From positions 8,921,520-8,985,519 of the forward strand of contig NZ_JANADO010000001.1 in assembly GCF_024199845.1 (NCBI RefSeq): a stretch of 64,000 bases of DNA, written 5' to 3'. The DNA comes from Bradyrhizobium sp. CCGB12. GTDB taxonomy: Bacteria; Pseudomonadota; Alphaproteobacteria; Rhizobiales; Xanthobacteraceae. Of this stretch, positions 43,825-52,476 are shown piece by piece (the stretch's first letter is position 1; each line of letters begins with the position of its first letter). The notes beneath the pieces were generated by a model, which ran no database searches, was not told the DNA's origin, and was given only the letters and a program-made list of their open reading frames with translations. A program made the position numbers and the translations under genes.

Positions 43825-44844
43825 ATGTCGGCGATCACGCTGAGTCATGTCTCCAAGTCCTGGGGCGCGATGCGCGCCGTCGATGACGTCAGTCTGACGG
43901 CGGAGGAGGGCTCGCTGCTGGTGCTGCTGGGACCGTCCGGCTGCGGCAAGTCGACCACGCTCAGACTGATCGCCGGCCTCGAGGACGCCGACACCGGCGC
44001 GATCGCCATCGGCGGCGTCGACGTGACTCACCTGACGCCGGCGCAACGGAAGATCTCCATGGTCTTCCAATCCTATGCGCTGTTTCCGCATCTGAGCGTG
44101 GCCGAGAACATCGTATTTGGTCTACGCGTGCGGCGCGTGTCGCGCGCCGAGCGCGACGCCCGGCTCCGTCGCGTGGCCGACATCGTCGGTCTTGGGTATC
44201 TGCTCGAACGCAAGCCGGCGCAATTGTCCGGGGGGCAGCGCCAGCGCGTCGCGCTGGGACGCGCCATCATCGCGGAGGCGCGGGTCTGTCTCATGGACGA
44301 GCCGCTATCGAACCTGGACGCCAAGCTGCGACACGAGATGCGGACGGAAATCCGCGCGTTGCAGCAGCGTCTCGGCATGACGATGGTCTACGTGACTCAC
44401 GATCAGACGGAAGCCATGACGATGGCGGACCGCGTCGTTTTGATGCGCGATGGCCGTATCGAGCAGAACGGCTCACCGGAAGAGCTCTACAACCGGCCGG
44501 CGACGGCGTTCACGGCGCGGTTCATCGGTACCCCGCCGATGAATCTGGTGCGTCAGGGCGAATATCTCATCGGCATCCGGCCCGAGCACATCCGCATCGT
44601 GCGGGATGGGGATCATGGTGCGCGGGTCAAGGCCGTCGAGCATCTCGGCGCCGACAGCATCGTGCTGTGCGAGATCGATGGTCAGTCGATCTCGGTGCGA
44701 TCAGATGGTTTCAGCAAGGTTCAGCCCGGCGAGGATGTCCGGCTGGCGTGGGAGGCGGGCCACGAGCATCGGTTCGATCCGGCTTCGGAACGCCGATTGG
44801 AGACATCGGTCAAGGAGGGCCGGCTGACGACATCTGTCGGATAG
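43825..44844 (+). CDS. ABC transporter ATP-binding protein, UgpC/MalK type
   Basis: 339 residues. Walker A is GPSGCGKST, the Q-loop is FQSYALFPHLSVAENI, the ABC signature is LSGGQRQRVALGRAI, Walker B is VCLMDEPLSNLD and the switch His is in YVTHDQTEAM. A TOBE-type regulatory domain follows from about residue 240 (GIRPEHIRIV). It is somewhat shorter than typical 355-370-residue UgpC. It energises the importer formed by the next three genes and opens the operon. Confidence 0.92.
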   Translation: MSAITLSHVSKSWGAMRAVDDVSLTAEEGSLLVLLGPSGCGKSTTLRLIAGLEDADTGAIAIGGVDVTHLTPAQRKISMVFQSYALFPHLSVAENIVFGLRVRRVSRAERDARLRRVADIVGLGYLLERKPAQLSGGQRQRVALGRAIIAEARVCLMDEPLSNLDAKLRHEMRTEIRALQQRLGMTMVYVTHDQTEAMTMADRVVLMRDGRIEQNGSPEELYNRPATAFTARFIGTPPMNLVRQGEYLIGIRPEHIRIVRDGDHGARVKAVEHLGADSIVLCEIDGQSISVRSDGFSKVQPGEDVRLAWEAGHEHRFDPASERRLETSVKEGRLTTSVG

Positions 44845-44889
44845 CAGCGGCGGTTTCAGGCGGTCGGCGGATAACAAGGGAGAGAGAGA

Positions 44890-46161
44890 ATGTTTGCGCG
44901 ACGAACGATGTTGATGGCAGCCGCACTTGCCGTGTTCTCGATGGGGGCACGTCCCGCGTCCGCGGTGGATCTGACGATGTACTATCCGGTCGCGGTCGGC
45001 GGTCCCGTCACCAAGATCATCGACGACATGGTCTCCCGCTTCGAGAAGGACAATCCGGACATCAAGGTGACGGCGGTCTATGCCGGCAACTACACGGATA
45101 CGATGACCAAGGCGATGACCGCCATGAAGGGCGGGCAGCCGCCGCAACTGTCGGTGCTACTGTCGACCGACGTCTTCACTCTGATGGACGAGAACGCCAT
45201 CGTGCCGTTTGACGGCCTCGTCAGCGACAAGGCCTGGTTCAAGGAGTTCTATCCGGCGTTCATGGCGAATGGGCAGATCGACGGCAAGACCTGGAGCGTG
45301 CCGTTCCAGCGCTCGACAATCGTGCTGTACTGGAACAAGGACGCCTTCAAGGAGGCGGGCCTCGATCCCGAGAAGGCGCCGGCGTCCTGGGACGAAATGG
45401 TCGAGATGTCGAAGAAGCTGGTCAAGAAGGATGGCGGCAACACGACCCGCTGGGGCGTCGAAATTCCCTCGACCGGTTACGCCTACTGGATGCTGCAGGC
45501 GCTGGCGATCGAGAACGGCCAGAAAATGATGAACGAGCCCGGCAACGAGATCTATCTGACCGCTCCGAAGACGGTCGCCGCCCTCGAGTACTGGGTTGAC
45601 CTATCGCGCAAGCACAACGTCGCCCCGGCCGGCAGCATCGATTGGGCGACGCTGCGCACCGATTTCCTCGAAGGCAAGACGGCGATGATGTGGCACACCA
45701 CCGGCAATCTGACGGCGGTCAAGGACGCCGCGAAATTCCAGTTCGGCGTGGCCATGCTGCCGGCCAAGGAGCGGCGCGGATCGCCGACCGGCGGCGGCAA
45801 TTTCTACATCTTCAAGAATGCATCTCCCGAGCAGCAGAAGGCGGCCGTCAAATTCATTCAATGGATGACGGCTCCGGAACGCGCGGCGGAATGGAGCATG
45901 AAGACAGGTTACGTGGCGGTGTCGCCGGCCGCCTACAAGACGCCGGCGATGGAGGCCTACGCAAAGGACTTCCCGCAGGCCACCGTCGCGCGCGATCAGC
46001 TGGAGCACGCGGTGCCGGAGCTCTCCGTCCACGAGAACGGCCGTATCTACAAGTTCGTCGGAGATGCCGTCCAGGCCGCGATCACCGGCGCGCAGAAGCC
46101 GCAAGAGGCGCTGGCCGCCGCGCAAGCGCAGTCCGACCGCGTCTTGCGCGCCTACAAATAG
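44890..46161 (+). CDS. Extracellular solute-binding protein, UgpB-like (family 1)
   Basis: 423 residues with signal peptide MFARRTMLMAAALAVFSMGA ending near PASA. The family 1 binding-protein fold is clear: YYPVAVGGPVTKIIDDMVSR, GKTWSVPFQRSTIVLYWNKD and GGGNFYIFKNASPEQQKAAV. The tryptophan- and tyrosine-rich VPFQRSTIVLYWN block resembles UgpB. Together with a GlpR-like regulator this suggests glycerol 3-phosphate, a glycerophosphodiester or another polyol or sugar derivative as ligand. GGGAGAGAGAG stands before the ATG. Confidence 0.9.
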   Translation: MFARRTMLMAAALAVFSMGARPASAVDLTMYYPVAVGGPVTKIIDDMVSRFEKDNPDIKVTAVYAGNYTDTMTKAMTAMKGGQPPQLSVLLSTDVFTLMDENAIVPFDGLVSDKAWFKEFYPAFMANGQIDGKTWSVPFQRSTIVLYWNKDAFKEAGLDPEKAPASWDEMVEMSKKLVKKDGGNTTRWGVEIPSTGYAYWMLQALAIENGQKMMNEPGNEIYLTAPKTVAALEYWVDLSRKHNVAPAGSIDWATLRTDFLEGKTAMMWHTTGNLTAVKDAAKFQFGVAMLPAKERRGSPTGGGNFYIFKNASPEQQKAAVKFIQWMTAPERAAEWSMKTGYVAVSPAAYKTPAMEAYAKDFPQATVARDQLEHAVPELSVHENGRIYKFVGDAVQAAITGAQKPQEALAAAQAQSDRVLRAYK

Positions 46162-46174
46162 GGGACATGGCGGG

Positions 46175-47128
46175 ATGGCAGGCAACCGTCATCCCGCCGG
46201 CTCACGGATGTCCGACGCCACCGCCTCATCGCTGATTGTCCCGCGCCGCGCCGGATCGCAGGCGTGGTGGAATGCCGTGAATGCCTGGCTGCTGCTGTTG
46301 CCAGGGGCGGTCCTGCTGATCGCGTTCACGCATTTTCCGATCCTGGCGACGATCCGGCATTCGCTGTTCATCACGCGCCGGAACGGCACGGAAGCCTTCG
46401 TCGGCCTCGACAGCTATCGTTCAATGGCGGCCGATCCGATCTTCTGGAAGGCACTGGTCAACAATTTCTGGTTTGCGCTCGGCACGATCCCGACCTCGAT
46501 TGCCCTGGCCCTGGTGATGGCGGTCTGGGTCAATCGCAACATACGCGGCCGCGGCTTTCTGCGGCTCGCCTACTTCACGCCGACCGTGCTGCCGATGATC
46601 GCAGTCGCCAACATCTGGTTGTTCTTCTACACGCCGGATTACGGACTGTTGGATCAGTTGCGTGGCCTCTTCGGCCTCGCCGGCTGGAACTGGCTTGGCG
46701 ATCCCTCGACGGTGATGGGCTGCCTGATCGTCATGGTGATCTGGAAGGAAGCCGGCTTCTTCATGATTTTCTACCTGGCGGCGCTGCAGCAACTCTCGCC
46801 GGACCTCGATGAAGCCGCTTCCATCGAAGGTGCGAGCCGATGGTACACGTTCCGCCGGGTCACGTTTCCACTGCTGATGCCGACCACGTTGTTCGTGGCG
46901 ATCAATGCGGTCATTAACTCGTTCAAGCTGGTGGACCATCTGGTCATCATGACCAAGGGCGGTCCGAACAACGCAAGCACGCTGCTGCTCTATTACATCT
47001 ATGAAGTCGCCTTCACCTTCCAGGATTCCTCCTACGCGGCAACGCTGACGGTGGTGCTTCTGATGCTCCTGAGCGCGATTGCGCTGATCAAGTTCGGTTA
47101 TCTCGATCGCAGGATCCACTACCAATGA
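46175..47128 (+). CDS. ABC transporter permease, UgpA/MalF type
   Basis: 317 residues from ATG 46175, which has AGGGG about 9 bases upstream; ATG 46208 (MSDATASSLIVPRR) is the alternative but lacks a ribosome site. Six membrane segments are visible, starting NAWLLLLPGAVLLIAFTHFP. The cytoplasmic EAA loop is DEAASIEGASRWYTFRRVTF PLLMP (split here). It forms the transmembrane channel with the next gene product, which it overlaps by 4 bases. Confidence 0.9.
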   Translation: MAGNRHPAGSRMSDATASSLIVPRRAGSQAWWNAVNAWLLLLPGAVLLIAFTHFPILATIRHSLFITRRNGTEAFVGLDSYRSMAADPIFWKALVNNFWFALGTIPTSIALALVMAVWVNRNIRGRGFLRLAYFTPTVLPMIAVANIWLFFYTPDYGLLDQLRGLFGLAGWNWLGDPSTVMGCLIVMVIWKEAGFFMIFYLAALQQLSPDLDEAASIEGASRWYTFRRVTFPLLMPTTLFVAINAVINSFKLVDHLVIMTKGGPNNASTLLLYYIYEVAFTFQDSSYAATLTVVLLMLLSAIALIKFGYLDRRIHYQ

Positions 47129-47934
47129 GAGGCCGGACACACCCAGTCGAGGCCGTCGCAGCATGGCTTCTGGCTCTGATCTGGCTTGCCCCATTGGCCT
47201 ATGCCTTCTGGAGCGCGCTGCATCCGGCCGCCTACGCCACGTCGTTCAGCCTGTCCGCGCCCTGGACGCTGGAGAATTTCGCCCGGGCCTGGAGGCAGGC
47301 GCCGTTCGCCCGGTACTATCTCAACACGGTCGTCCTGGTGACGCTGATCCTGGTCGGCCAGCTCATCCTGTCGACGCTGGCGGCCTATGCCTTTGCGCGC
47401 TTCAAGTTCAGAGGTAGCGGCATTGCCTTCGCCCTCGTTCTGCTCCAGCTGATGATCATGCCCGACGTCCTGATCGTCGAGAACTACCGGGCGATCGCCA
47501 AGCTGGGATTGCTCGATACGATCCCTGCCATCGCGCTGCCCTATCTTGCGAGCGCCTTCGGCATCTTCCTGCTGAGGCAGACCTTCAAGGGCGTGCCTCA
47601 GGAGCTGGTCGAAGCCGCCCGGGTCGAGGGAGCGGGGCCACTCGGAATCCTCTGGCGGGTCTATGTCCCGCTGGCTCGCCCGACCTACGTCGCCTTTGGC
47701 CTGGTCTCCGTCAGCTATCACTGGAACAACTTCCTGTGGCCGCTGATCGTCACGAATTCGGTGGAAGCACGGCCGCTCACGGTGGGTCTTGCCGTGTTCG
47801 GCGCACCTGAAACCGGCGTGGATTGGTCGGTGATCACGGCGGCAACCGTGATGACGATGGCGCCGCTGCTGATCGCGTTTCTGCTGTTCCAGCGCCAGTT
47901 CGTTCAGTCATTCATGCGTGCAGGGATCCGGTAA
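47125..47934 (+). CDS. ABC transporter permease, UgpE/MalG type
   Basis: 269 residues, with an ATGA overlap with the previous gene. Six membrane segments; the EAA motif is ELVEAARVEGAGPLGILWRV. The SYHWNNFLWPLIVT segment near the C-terminus is typical for UgpE/MalG. Its TAA shares a base with the next ATG (TAATG), so the following hydrolase is translated in step with the transporter. Confidence 0.92.
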   Translation: MRGRTHPVEAVAAWLLALIWLAPLAYAFWSALHPAAYATSFSLSAPWTLENFARAWRQAPFARYYLNTVVLVTLILVGQLILSTLAAYAFARFKFRGSGIAFALVLLQLMIMPDVLIVENYRAIAKLGLLDTIPAIALPYLASAFGIFLLRQTFKGVPQELVEAARVEGAGPLGILWRVYVPLARPTYVAFGLVSVSYHWNNFLWPLIVTNSVEARPLTVGLAVFGAPETGVDWSVITAATVMTMAPLLIAFLLFQRQFVQSFMRAGIR

Positions 47935-48773
47935 TGCGGCTTCTCACCTGGAACATACAGTGCGGAAAGGGCTGCGACGGCGTCACCGATCTTGCACGGA
48001 TCGTTGCCGTCGCCAGGCAGACGCTCGATGCGGACGTGTTCTGCTTCCAGGAGGTGAGCGCGAATTTCTCGAGATTCAGCGATGGAGCGGACCAGAGCGC
48101 GCAACTCGCGGCACTACTGCCCGGCTACTCCGCCATATTCCGACCGGCGATCGAAACGATGGATCGGGACGGCAACCTCCACCGCTTCGGCAACATGACG
48201 CTGTCGCGGTTGCCGGTGTTGCAGATCGCCAATCACCTGCTGCCGTGGCCAGGCGCTGCCACGGTGCGCAGCATGCGCCGTCATGCCCTGGAGGTGACGG
48301 TTCAGGCCGCGTTCGGCGCGATTCGCATCGTCAACACGCATCTCGAGTTTCATTCGGCCGACCAGCGCGAGGCGCAGATCGCGCGGCTGCTGGATTTGCA
48401 GGAGGATGCGTCGGTGAGCCCCACGCAGGCCGGTTCCCGCCACGATGAGCCGTATGCAAGTCAGACTGTCGCTGCGTCGAGCCTGATGTGTGGCGATTTC
48501 AATTTCGACGTCGCCGATTCCCAGCATGCGTTGATCGATCGGTCCGGCCGGCCCGGTCTGAACTATCGGGATGCATGGACCGCCAATCGTCCCGGCCGCC
48601 CGCGCGCCCCGACTTGCGGAATTTACGACCGTGCGCAATGGGCCGACGGCCCGGACTGTCGCGACTTCATTTTCGTGACCGAGGATCTGTTCAGTCACGT
48701 TCGCAGCATCGACGTCAACGCAGCGACCGATGCGTCCGACCATCAACCCATTGCGATCGAACTGGCGGAATAG
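47934..48773 (+). CDS. Endonuclease/exonuclease/phosphatase family protein
   Basis: 279 residues from ATG 47934. EEP motifs are all present: LLTWNIQCGKG (Asn), VFCFQEVS (catalytic Glu), IRIVNTHLEFHS (His), LMCGDFNFD (Asp-Asn) and DASDHQPI (Asp-His). There is no signal peptide, so the enzyme is cytoplasmic. Members cleave phosphodiesters or phosphomonoesters in nucleic acids, lipids or small metabolites. Coupling to an Ugp-type importer suggests it acts on the imported compound, for example a glycerophosphodiester. This is an inference from the operon. Confidence 0.87.
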   Translation: MRLLTWNIQCGKGCDGVTDLARIVAVARQTLDADVFCFQEVSANFSRFSDGADQSAQLAALLPGYSAIFRPAIETMDRDGNLHRFGNMTLSRLPVLQIANHLLPWPGAATVRSMRRHALEVTVQAAFGAIRIVNTHLEFHSADQREAQIARLLDLQEDASVSPTQAGSRHDEPYASQTVAASSLMCGDFNFDVADSQHALIDRSGRPGLNYRDAWTANRPGRPRAPTCGIYDRAQWADGPDCRDFIFVTEDLFSHVRSIDVNAATDASDHQPIAIELAE

Positions 48774-48776
48774 AGA

Positions 48777-49154
48777 ATGGCGAAGTCATCAAAGCTTGTC
48801 GTCGCAAGGAAGGGCAGGGTCCTCCTGGTCAGACGGCGGCGCGACAAGCGCTGGATGTTTCCGGGCGGCCGCAGGCAGGCGGGCGAGAGCGAGAGAAAGT
48901 GTCTCCATCGCGAGATCACGGAGGAGCTGCCCAAGCTCAGGCTTGGTGAGTTGAGGCTGTGGAAGGAAGTCAGCGGCAAGAACCGCCAGTCCGGCCGGAG
49001 GATGAGCGACGCGATCTTCCTGACCAAGAAGGTTTCGGGCCCATTGAAGATCGGTGACAAGAGGGAAATCGACAGGGCTGAATGGCGAAAGCCGCGCGGA
49101 CTCAAGCTGACGCCAACCTCGCGCTACATCAGGAACAAGCTGTTTCCGAAATAG
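48777..49154 (+). CDS. NUDIX hydrolase
   Basis: 125 residues, 3 bases after the EEP gene. The Nudix box reads GRRQAGE, seven residues, REITEELPK: the catalytic REUxEE core is intact, but the usual Gly-U after it is Pro-Lys. The start VVARKGRVLLVRRRRDKRWM and FPGG match the fold. Small Nudix proteins remove nucleoside-diphosphate-X compounds; similar genes occur as DIPP-type enzymes. It may finish the same pathway as the EEP protein or be a co-transcribed passenger. Confidence 0.85.
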   Translation: MAKSSKLVVARKGRVLLVRRRRDKRWMFPGGRRQAGESERKCLHREITEELPKLRLGELRLWKEVSGKNRQSGRRMSDAIFLTKKVSGPLKIGDKREIDRAEWRKPRGLKLTPTSRYIRNKLFPK

Positions 49155-49540
49155 CGGGCTGCGCCTCTGCGGCACGCAGTTCGTCTGCGCTTCGCTTTGC
49201 TCCGGCTCCGCCGGCGTGCTTCCTGAAGGCTGGCTTGCCGAGCCGTAACCGGCGGGCCGAACAGCCCGCTGCCCTGCGCACTCCATGCGGGAATGGTCTG
49301 TCTCAAGTCAGCGAGCGGGTTCGCGGCAGTGACCGCAGACGGCCCGCGAGATATTGCGGGCATCCCCACTCCGATACCTGTCAGGCGGTATTGGTGCGCC
49401 TGGCCCGAGAATAGGAACCGCCGGACCCGATCGAGCTTGACTTCGCGGGCCAGCCACCGCCGATCGCTGGCCTGCACGGCCCCGCCTCCAAGCCTCCCAT
49501 ACCCCCCAGGTGGGGTCGTGCTTCATGAGCAGGAGATGAA
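49155..49540. other. Intergenic region, nothing recognised
   Basis: 386 bases with only arginine-, proline- and serine-rich short frames. A ribosome site for the next small gene (AGGAGATGAA) lies at its end. No promoter, RNA gene or repeat was identified. Confidence 0.5.
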
Positions 49541-49702
49541 ATGCCTGAGCCGACCGAGCAAGAGATAAGAGAACGCGCGCACCGATTGTGGGAGCAAGCA
49601 GGCAAGCCCGAAGGCCGTGAGGACGAGTTCTGGCGCGCGGCGGAGCAGGAGCTGCGCAACGAGGACAAGTCCAACCCCACGCGGACGCCGGATACGCTGT
49701 GA
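49541..49702 (+). CDS. Small DUF2934 protein
   Basis: 53 residues from ATG 49541, with AGGAG 7 bases upstream, ending TGA 49702. The sequence IRERAHRLWEQAGKPEGRED followed by EFWRAAEQELRNED is the DUF2934 motif, a short helical unit common in rhizobial stress-type proteins. Function unknown. The next gene carries a second copy of the same motif at its C-terminus, so the two probably arose by duplication. Confidence 0.75.
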   Translation: MPEPTEQEIRERAHRLWEQAGKPEGREDEFWRAAEQELRNEDKSNPTRTPDTL

Positions 49703-49802
49703 CCCGTAGCCGCGTCTGGACTGGACGCGGAACGGGACCTTCAACAGTGAATTGAGGCTCTGAACAGCACGGGCCGTGCCGCAGGCCCGTTCGCAAGGCG
49801 CG

Positions 49803-50090
49803 GTGGTCGCAGTGGACGAGCAGCAGAAGATTGAGCACCAGATCGAGCTCGCAACGCGCGCGGCCGCGCTCGTCAAGGATGAAAGCACTGTCCGTCGATT
49901 CAGCAGCTTTGCCGAGGAGTTGAAGCAGAACCTTCTGCGCATGATGCGGCGCGGCAAGGTGCGGGCACGCGCCTATGAACTATGGGAGCAGGCTGGCCGT
50001 CCGGCCAACCGTGACCTGGAATTCTGGCTCGAAGCGGAGCGGCAGATCGAAGCAGAACGCGAACAGCGTAAGGTTTCAGGCGGGTCGTAG
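49803..50090 (+). CDS. DUF2934-containing small protein
   Basis: 95 residues if GTG 49803 is used, with AAGGCG close upstream; GTG 49776 and GTG 49812 are alternatives. The N-terminal half is helical (EQQKIEHQIELATRAAALVK, RRFSSFAEELKQNLL). The C-terminal half holds a DUF2934 motif, RARAYELWEQAGRPANRDLE followed by FWLEAERQIEAE, close to that of the preceding 53-residue protein. Function unknown; probably cytoplasmic. Confidence 0.68.
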   Translation: MVAVDEQQKIEHQIELATRAAALVKDESTVRRFSSFAEELKQNLLRMMRRGKVRARAYELWEQAGRPANRDLEFWLEAERQIEAEREQRKVSGGS

Positions 50091-50170
50091 TGATATCGTC
50101 GCCGCCGCTGGTGATCCCTACATCGGCAATAAGCCAAGTCGCCAGCTTCGCCGCCGATCTCCTCGCGATA

Positions 50171-50204
50171 GAAAAAAGCCGCCGGGTTCTTCACCCAAGC
50201 GGCT
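50171..50204 (-). terminator. Minus-strand hairpin with T-run
   Basis: Read on the minus strand, AAGCCGC pairs with GCGGCTT, with an inner GGGT/ACCC pairing, and TTTTTT follows directly. This is a good rho-independent terminator shape. The nearest minus-strand gene ends about 370 bases away at 50574. No other gene was recognised in the 483-base gap 50091-50573. Confidence 0.5.
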
Positions 50205-50573
50205 TCAAAAAGTCCGTAGCTGTTGATCGCCTTCCCAGCCTCGTGCGTACCGCCGTTACCTTGTTTGCGGCCATGCTTGGTTGTTGTAGGCGAAGGCGCA
50301 CGATTCTGCTGTGACTTGAATCACACAGTGGATAGATGATGGGAGGCCGCCTGTGGAGTGCCGCGGGGACGCGCGGACGCCGCCAAGGTGACCGCTGGAC
50401 GAACAGGAAGCGATGTATGGCAATCGATGGCGGCCGCGCAAGCCGAATGCCGGCACTTTTCGCGCCGGCACATTCTGCAATTTGAACTCCCTCCGGCGAT
50501 GGCGATATCGCTTTGAGTTCGAGCGCGTGTTCATAAGCAAGCCGTCAGGTTGAACGCGCGCGACGCCACTCGA

Positions 50574-50795
50574 TCAAACCACGAGGCTCGTAAAAAAGGG
50601 GCTGGTGATCTCGACCACTGAGGGCTCCCTCTCGTCAGAAGTGGCGGCGGTGACGAACTCGCTTTTACAATTAAAGCAGCACCAAAGATCTTGGATTTCC
50701 TTGGCATTGACGCGCTCACGCCACTCAAGGTGGACTGACCCCGAACCACATTGAGGGCATTTCTCTGAATGGGGCGTCGAGTAGATTGATGCCAT
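50574..50795 (-). CDS. Small zinc-ribbon protein
   Basis: 73 residues from ATG 50795, preceded by a strong GGGAGGTT ribosome site; longer frames upstream have none. Two cysteine pairs, EKCPQCGSGSVHLEW and LWCCFNCKSEF, form a probable zinc ribbon with 20-25 residues between them. The C-terminal tail (PSVVEITSPFFTSLVV) is hydrophobic at the end. No family name is recognised. Small ribbons of this type bind nucleic acid or partner proteins. Confidence 0.7.
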   Translation of the reverse strand: MASIYSTPHSEKCPQCGSGSVHLEWRERVNAKEIQDLWCCFNCKSEFVTAATSDEREPSVVEITSPFFTSLVV

Positions 50796-51126
50796 TTGGA
50801 ACCTCCCTTGTTTTCGGCGCAGCATAGGACTGTCTGGGCATCTTGGAGTTGATCCATAACAAACGGTTTGCGCATCTCGGAAACCATTCGCGCGGCACGC
50901 ACCACGCCTTACGCAACGCCCCCAAGCATGAACGCTGGCGAACCCACCGTGTGGATATGTCTCTTCGGCGGCCATCGTCGGCCTGCGCATTGCCTGCTTC
51001 GCGCACGCGGTTCCATCCCGTATTCGACCCGGCGCAGTCGGACGAGGGCTTGATCTGCATCAACCGCATTCGCCGTGCCTCGTGCGAGCACTCGACGGGG
51101 TAGGAAGCAATCGAGGAGAACAGTGC

Positions 51127-51606
51127 ATGTCTGTCGCCTTCTTTGAGACTAAACCTCGAGCGTTCAATCCTGTGGCCGCGTCCGGGCTCACAAAAGAGGC
51201 CCTTGAAGGCGCGAACGCAGCCTTGAAGGCACTGGCTACTTGGCGAAACGACATTGCCGACACCAACCAGAAAAACGGCGAGCGTGTCCTCGACCAGATG
51301 GCGGTGGCCGCGAAGACACTCGGGTGGCCAGCGCAGGTCGTCGATACCGCCCGCACACAGCTAAAAAGTGTCGCCGAAGTCCAAGTCAAAACGATGGACA
51401 TGATGATGGAGGCTTGGGAAGAGCAGCTCAAATCTCCGAACCCGATGGCGTCACCCTCGGAGATGTTGTCAAAACTAACCTCCTTGCCGAGTTTTACGGC
51501 AACTCCAGCTTCGGCGGTGAACCCAATCGAGGTGTGGCTGAAGTTCGCGGAGCAGTGGCAACGGGCGTGGGTTGATATGTTCGGCGCAATCGGCAAACGC
51601 CGATAG
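51127..51606 (+). CDS. Phasin family protein
   Basis: 159 residues from ATG 51127, with GAGGAGA upstream. It is a helical protein with few cysteines and the phasin pattern: ALEGANAALKALATWRNDIA, QVVDTARTQLKSVAEVQVKT, MDMMMEAWEEQLKSPNPMAS and a C-terminal WLKFAEQWQRAWVDMFG. Phasins coat polyhydroxyalkanoate granules; some relatives are general granule or stress proteins. FixK/FNR-type control is suggested for the neighbourhood by the boxes that follow, though these lie downstream of this gene. Confidence 0.72.
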   Translation: MSVAFFETKPRAFNPVAASGLTKEALEGANAALKALATWRNDIADTNQKNGERVLDQMAVAAKTLGWPAQVVDTARTQLKSVAEVQVKTMDMMMEAWEEQLKSPNPMASPSEMLSKLTSLPSFTATPASAVNPIEVWLKFAEQWQRAWVDMFGAIGKRR

Positions 51607-51646
51607 GTGGCCTGCGGGCAGCCCGTCCTGCCCTCTCTTGGCTTTG

Positions 51647-51660
51647 TTGATCTAAATCAA
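51647..51660. promoter_or_regulatory. FixK/FNR-type box 1
   Basis: A perfect TTGATCTAAATCAA, the FNR/FixK2 consensus form TTGAT-N4-ATCAA. It lies 40 bases after the phasin stop. No gene starts at the expected distance to its right, so either an unrecognised transcript (51661-51895) uses it or it is a remnant or auxiliary site. Confidence 0.75.
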
Positions 51661-51895
51661 GCTCTGGCTCTGGGGCCGCGGAAGGTTGTGCCAGGGGGAA
51701 TCGCTCGGGTCGAAAGCCGGAGAGCGGCACACCTGTGCCGCCTAGGCAGCGGCGGCCGCGAACGGAAGAACGTCTTGCGCCTGCAAGTCATAACAAATCC
51801 GTTCTTGTCCTCGCCGCGCGTTCCACTCATCGTGGTCTGCACAGGACAAGTCAGACGAAGTTCTGGGGCGGCGCGATCTTTGGTCATCGCGGGGG

Positions 51896-51909
51896 TTGAT
51901 CTAAATCAA
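51896..51909 (+). promoter_or_regulatory. FixK/FNR-type box 2, upstream of the DUF1269 gene
   Basis: A second TTGATCTAAATCAA, identical to box 1. Its centre is 61 bases before the ATG at 51964. With the usual -41.5 spacing, transcription would start near 51944, about 20 bases before the ATG. This predicts oxygen-limited induction of the DUF1269 gene. Confidence 0.85.
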
Positions 51910-51963
51910 GTGGCGCGTGGGGTCCATTGCTTTGTACTCCAATGAGGAATCAGGAGAGCCGTG

Positions 51964-52476
51964 ATGAGTGACCTCGTTGTGATCGCGTTCCCGACGGAAG
52001 CAAAGGCGGAAGAAGTTCGCCAGAAACTGCTGGCGATGCAAAAGGAGTATCTGATCGAGCTTGGTGACGCTGTGATCGCGGTCAAGGATGCTCAGGGCCG
52101 CATCAAGCTGAACCAGCTCATCAATACGACTGCTACAGGTGCGGTTTCGGGCACGTTCTGGGGAGCTTTGATCGGGTTGATCTTCTTGATGCCGTTAGTG
52201 GGCGCAGCATTGGGGGCAGCATCTGGAACCCTCGGCGGATATCTCACAGACCTTGGGATCGACGACAAGTGGATGAAGGAAACTGCCGCGGCCATTCAAC
52301 CTGGGACTGCCGCCCTTTTTGTCCTGGTACGGAAGGTCACCGCAGATAAAGTTCTCGAAGGACTTAAGGGTGAGGGCGGCACCGTTCTGAAAACGTCGCT
52401 TGATCATACCAAGGAGGCTGCACTTCAGGCCGCCCTCGCCGGCGCTCAGGCAACGGTTTCTTCTCCGCCTTCGTGA
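51964..52476 (+). CDS. DUF1269 domain-containing membrane protein
   Basis: 170 residues from ATG 51964, with CAGGAGAG upstream; GTG 51961 is possible. An N-terminal ferredoxin-like part (LVVIAFPTEAKAEEVRQKLL, YLIELGDAVIAVKDAQGRIK) precedes a Gly/Ala-rich membrane hairpin (about 54-90, GTFWGALIGLIFLMPLVGAA). A second soluble part (GTAALFVLVRKVTADKVLEG) follows. This is the DUF1269 layout, found among low-oxygen-induced proteins. Function unknown. The perfect FixK/FNR box upstream supports microaerobic regulation. Confidence 0.85.
   Translation: MSDLVVIAFPTEAKAEEVRQKLLAMQKEYLIELGDAVIAVKDAQGRIKLNQLINTTATGAVSGTFWGALIGLIFLMPLVGAALGAASGTLGGYLTDLGIDDKWMKETAAAIQPGTAALFVLVRKVTADKVLEGLKGEGGTVLKTSLDHTKEAALQAALAGAQATVSSPPS

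Noticed and set aside
51607..51945. 112-codon frame spanning both FixK boxes
   Set aside because: No ribosome site, codes through two perfect regulator boxes, and the composition is not protein-like.
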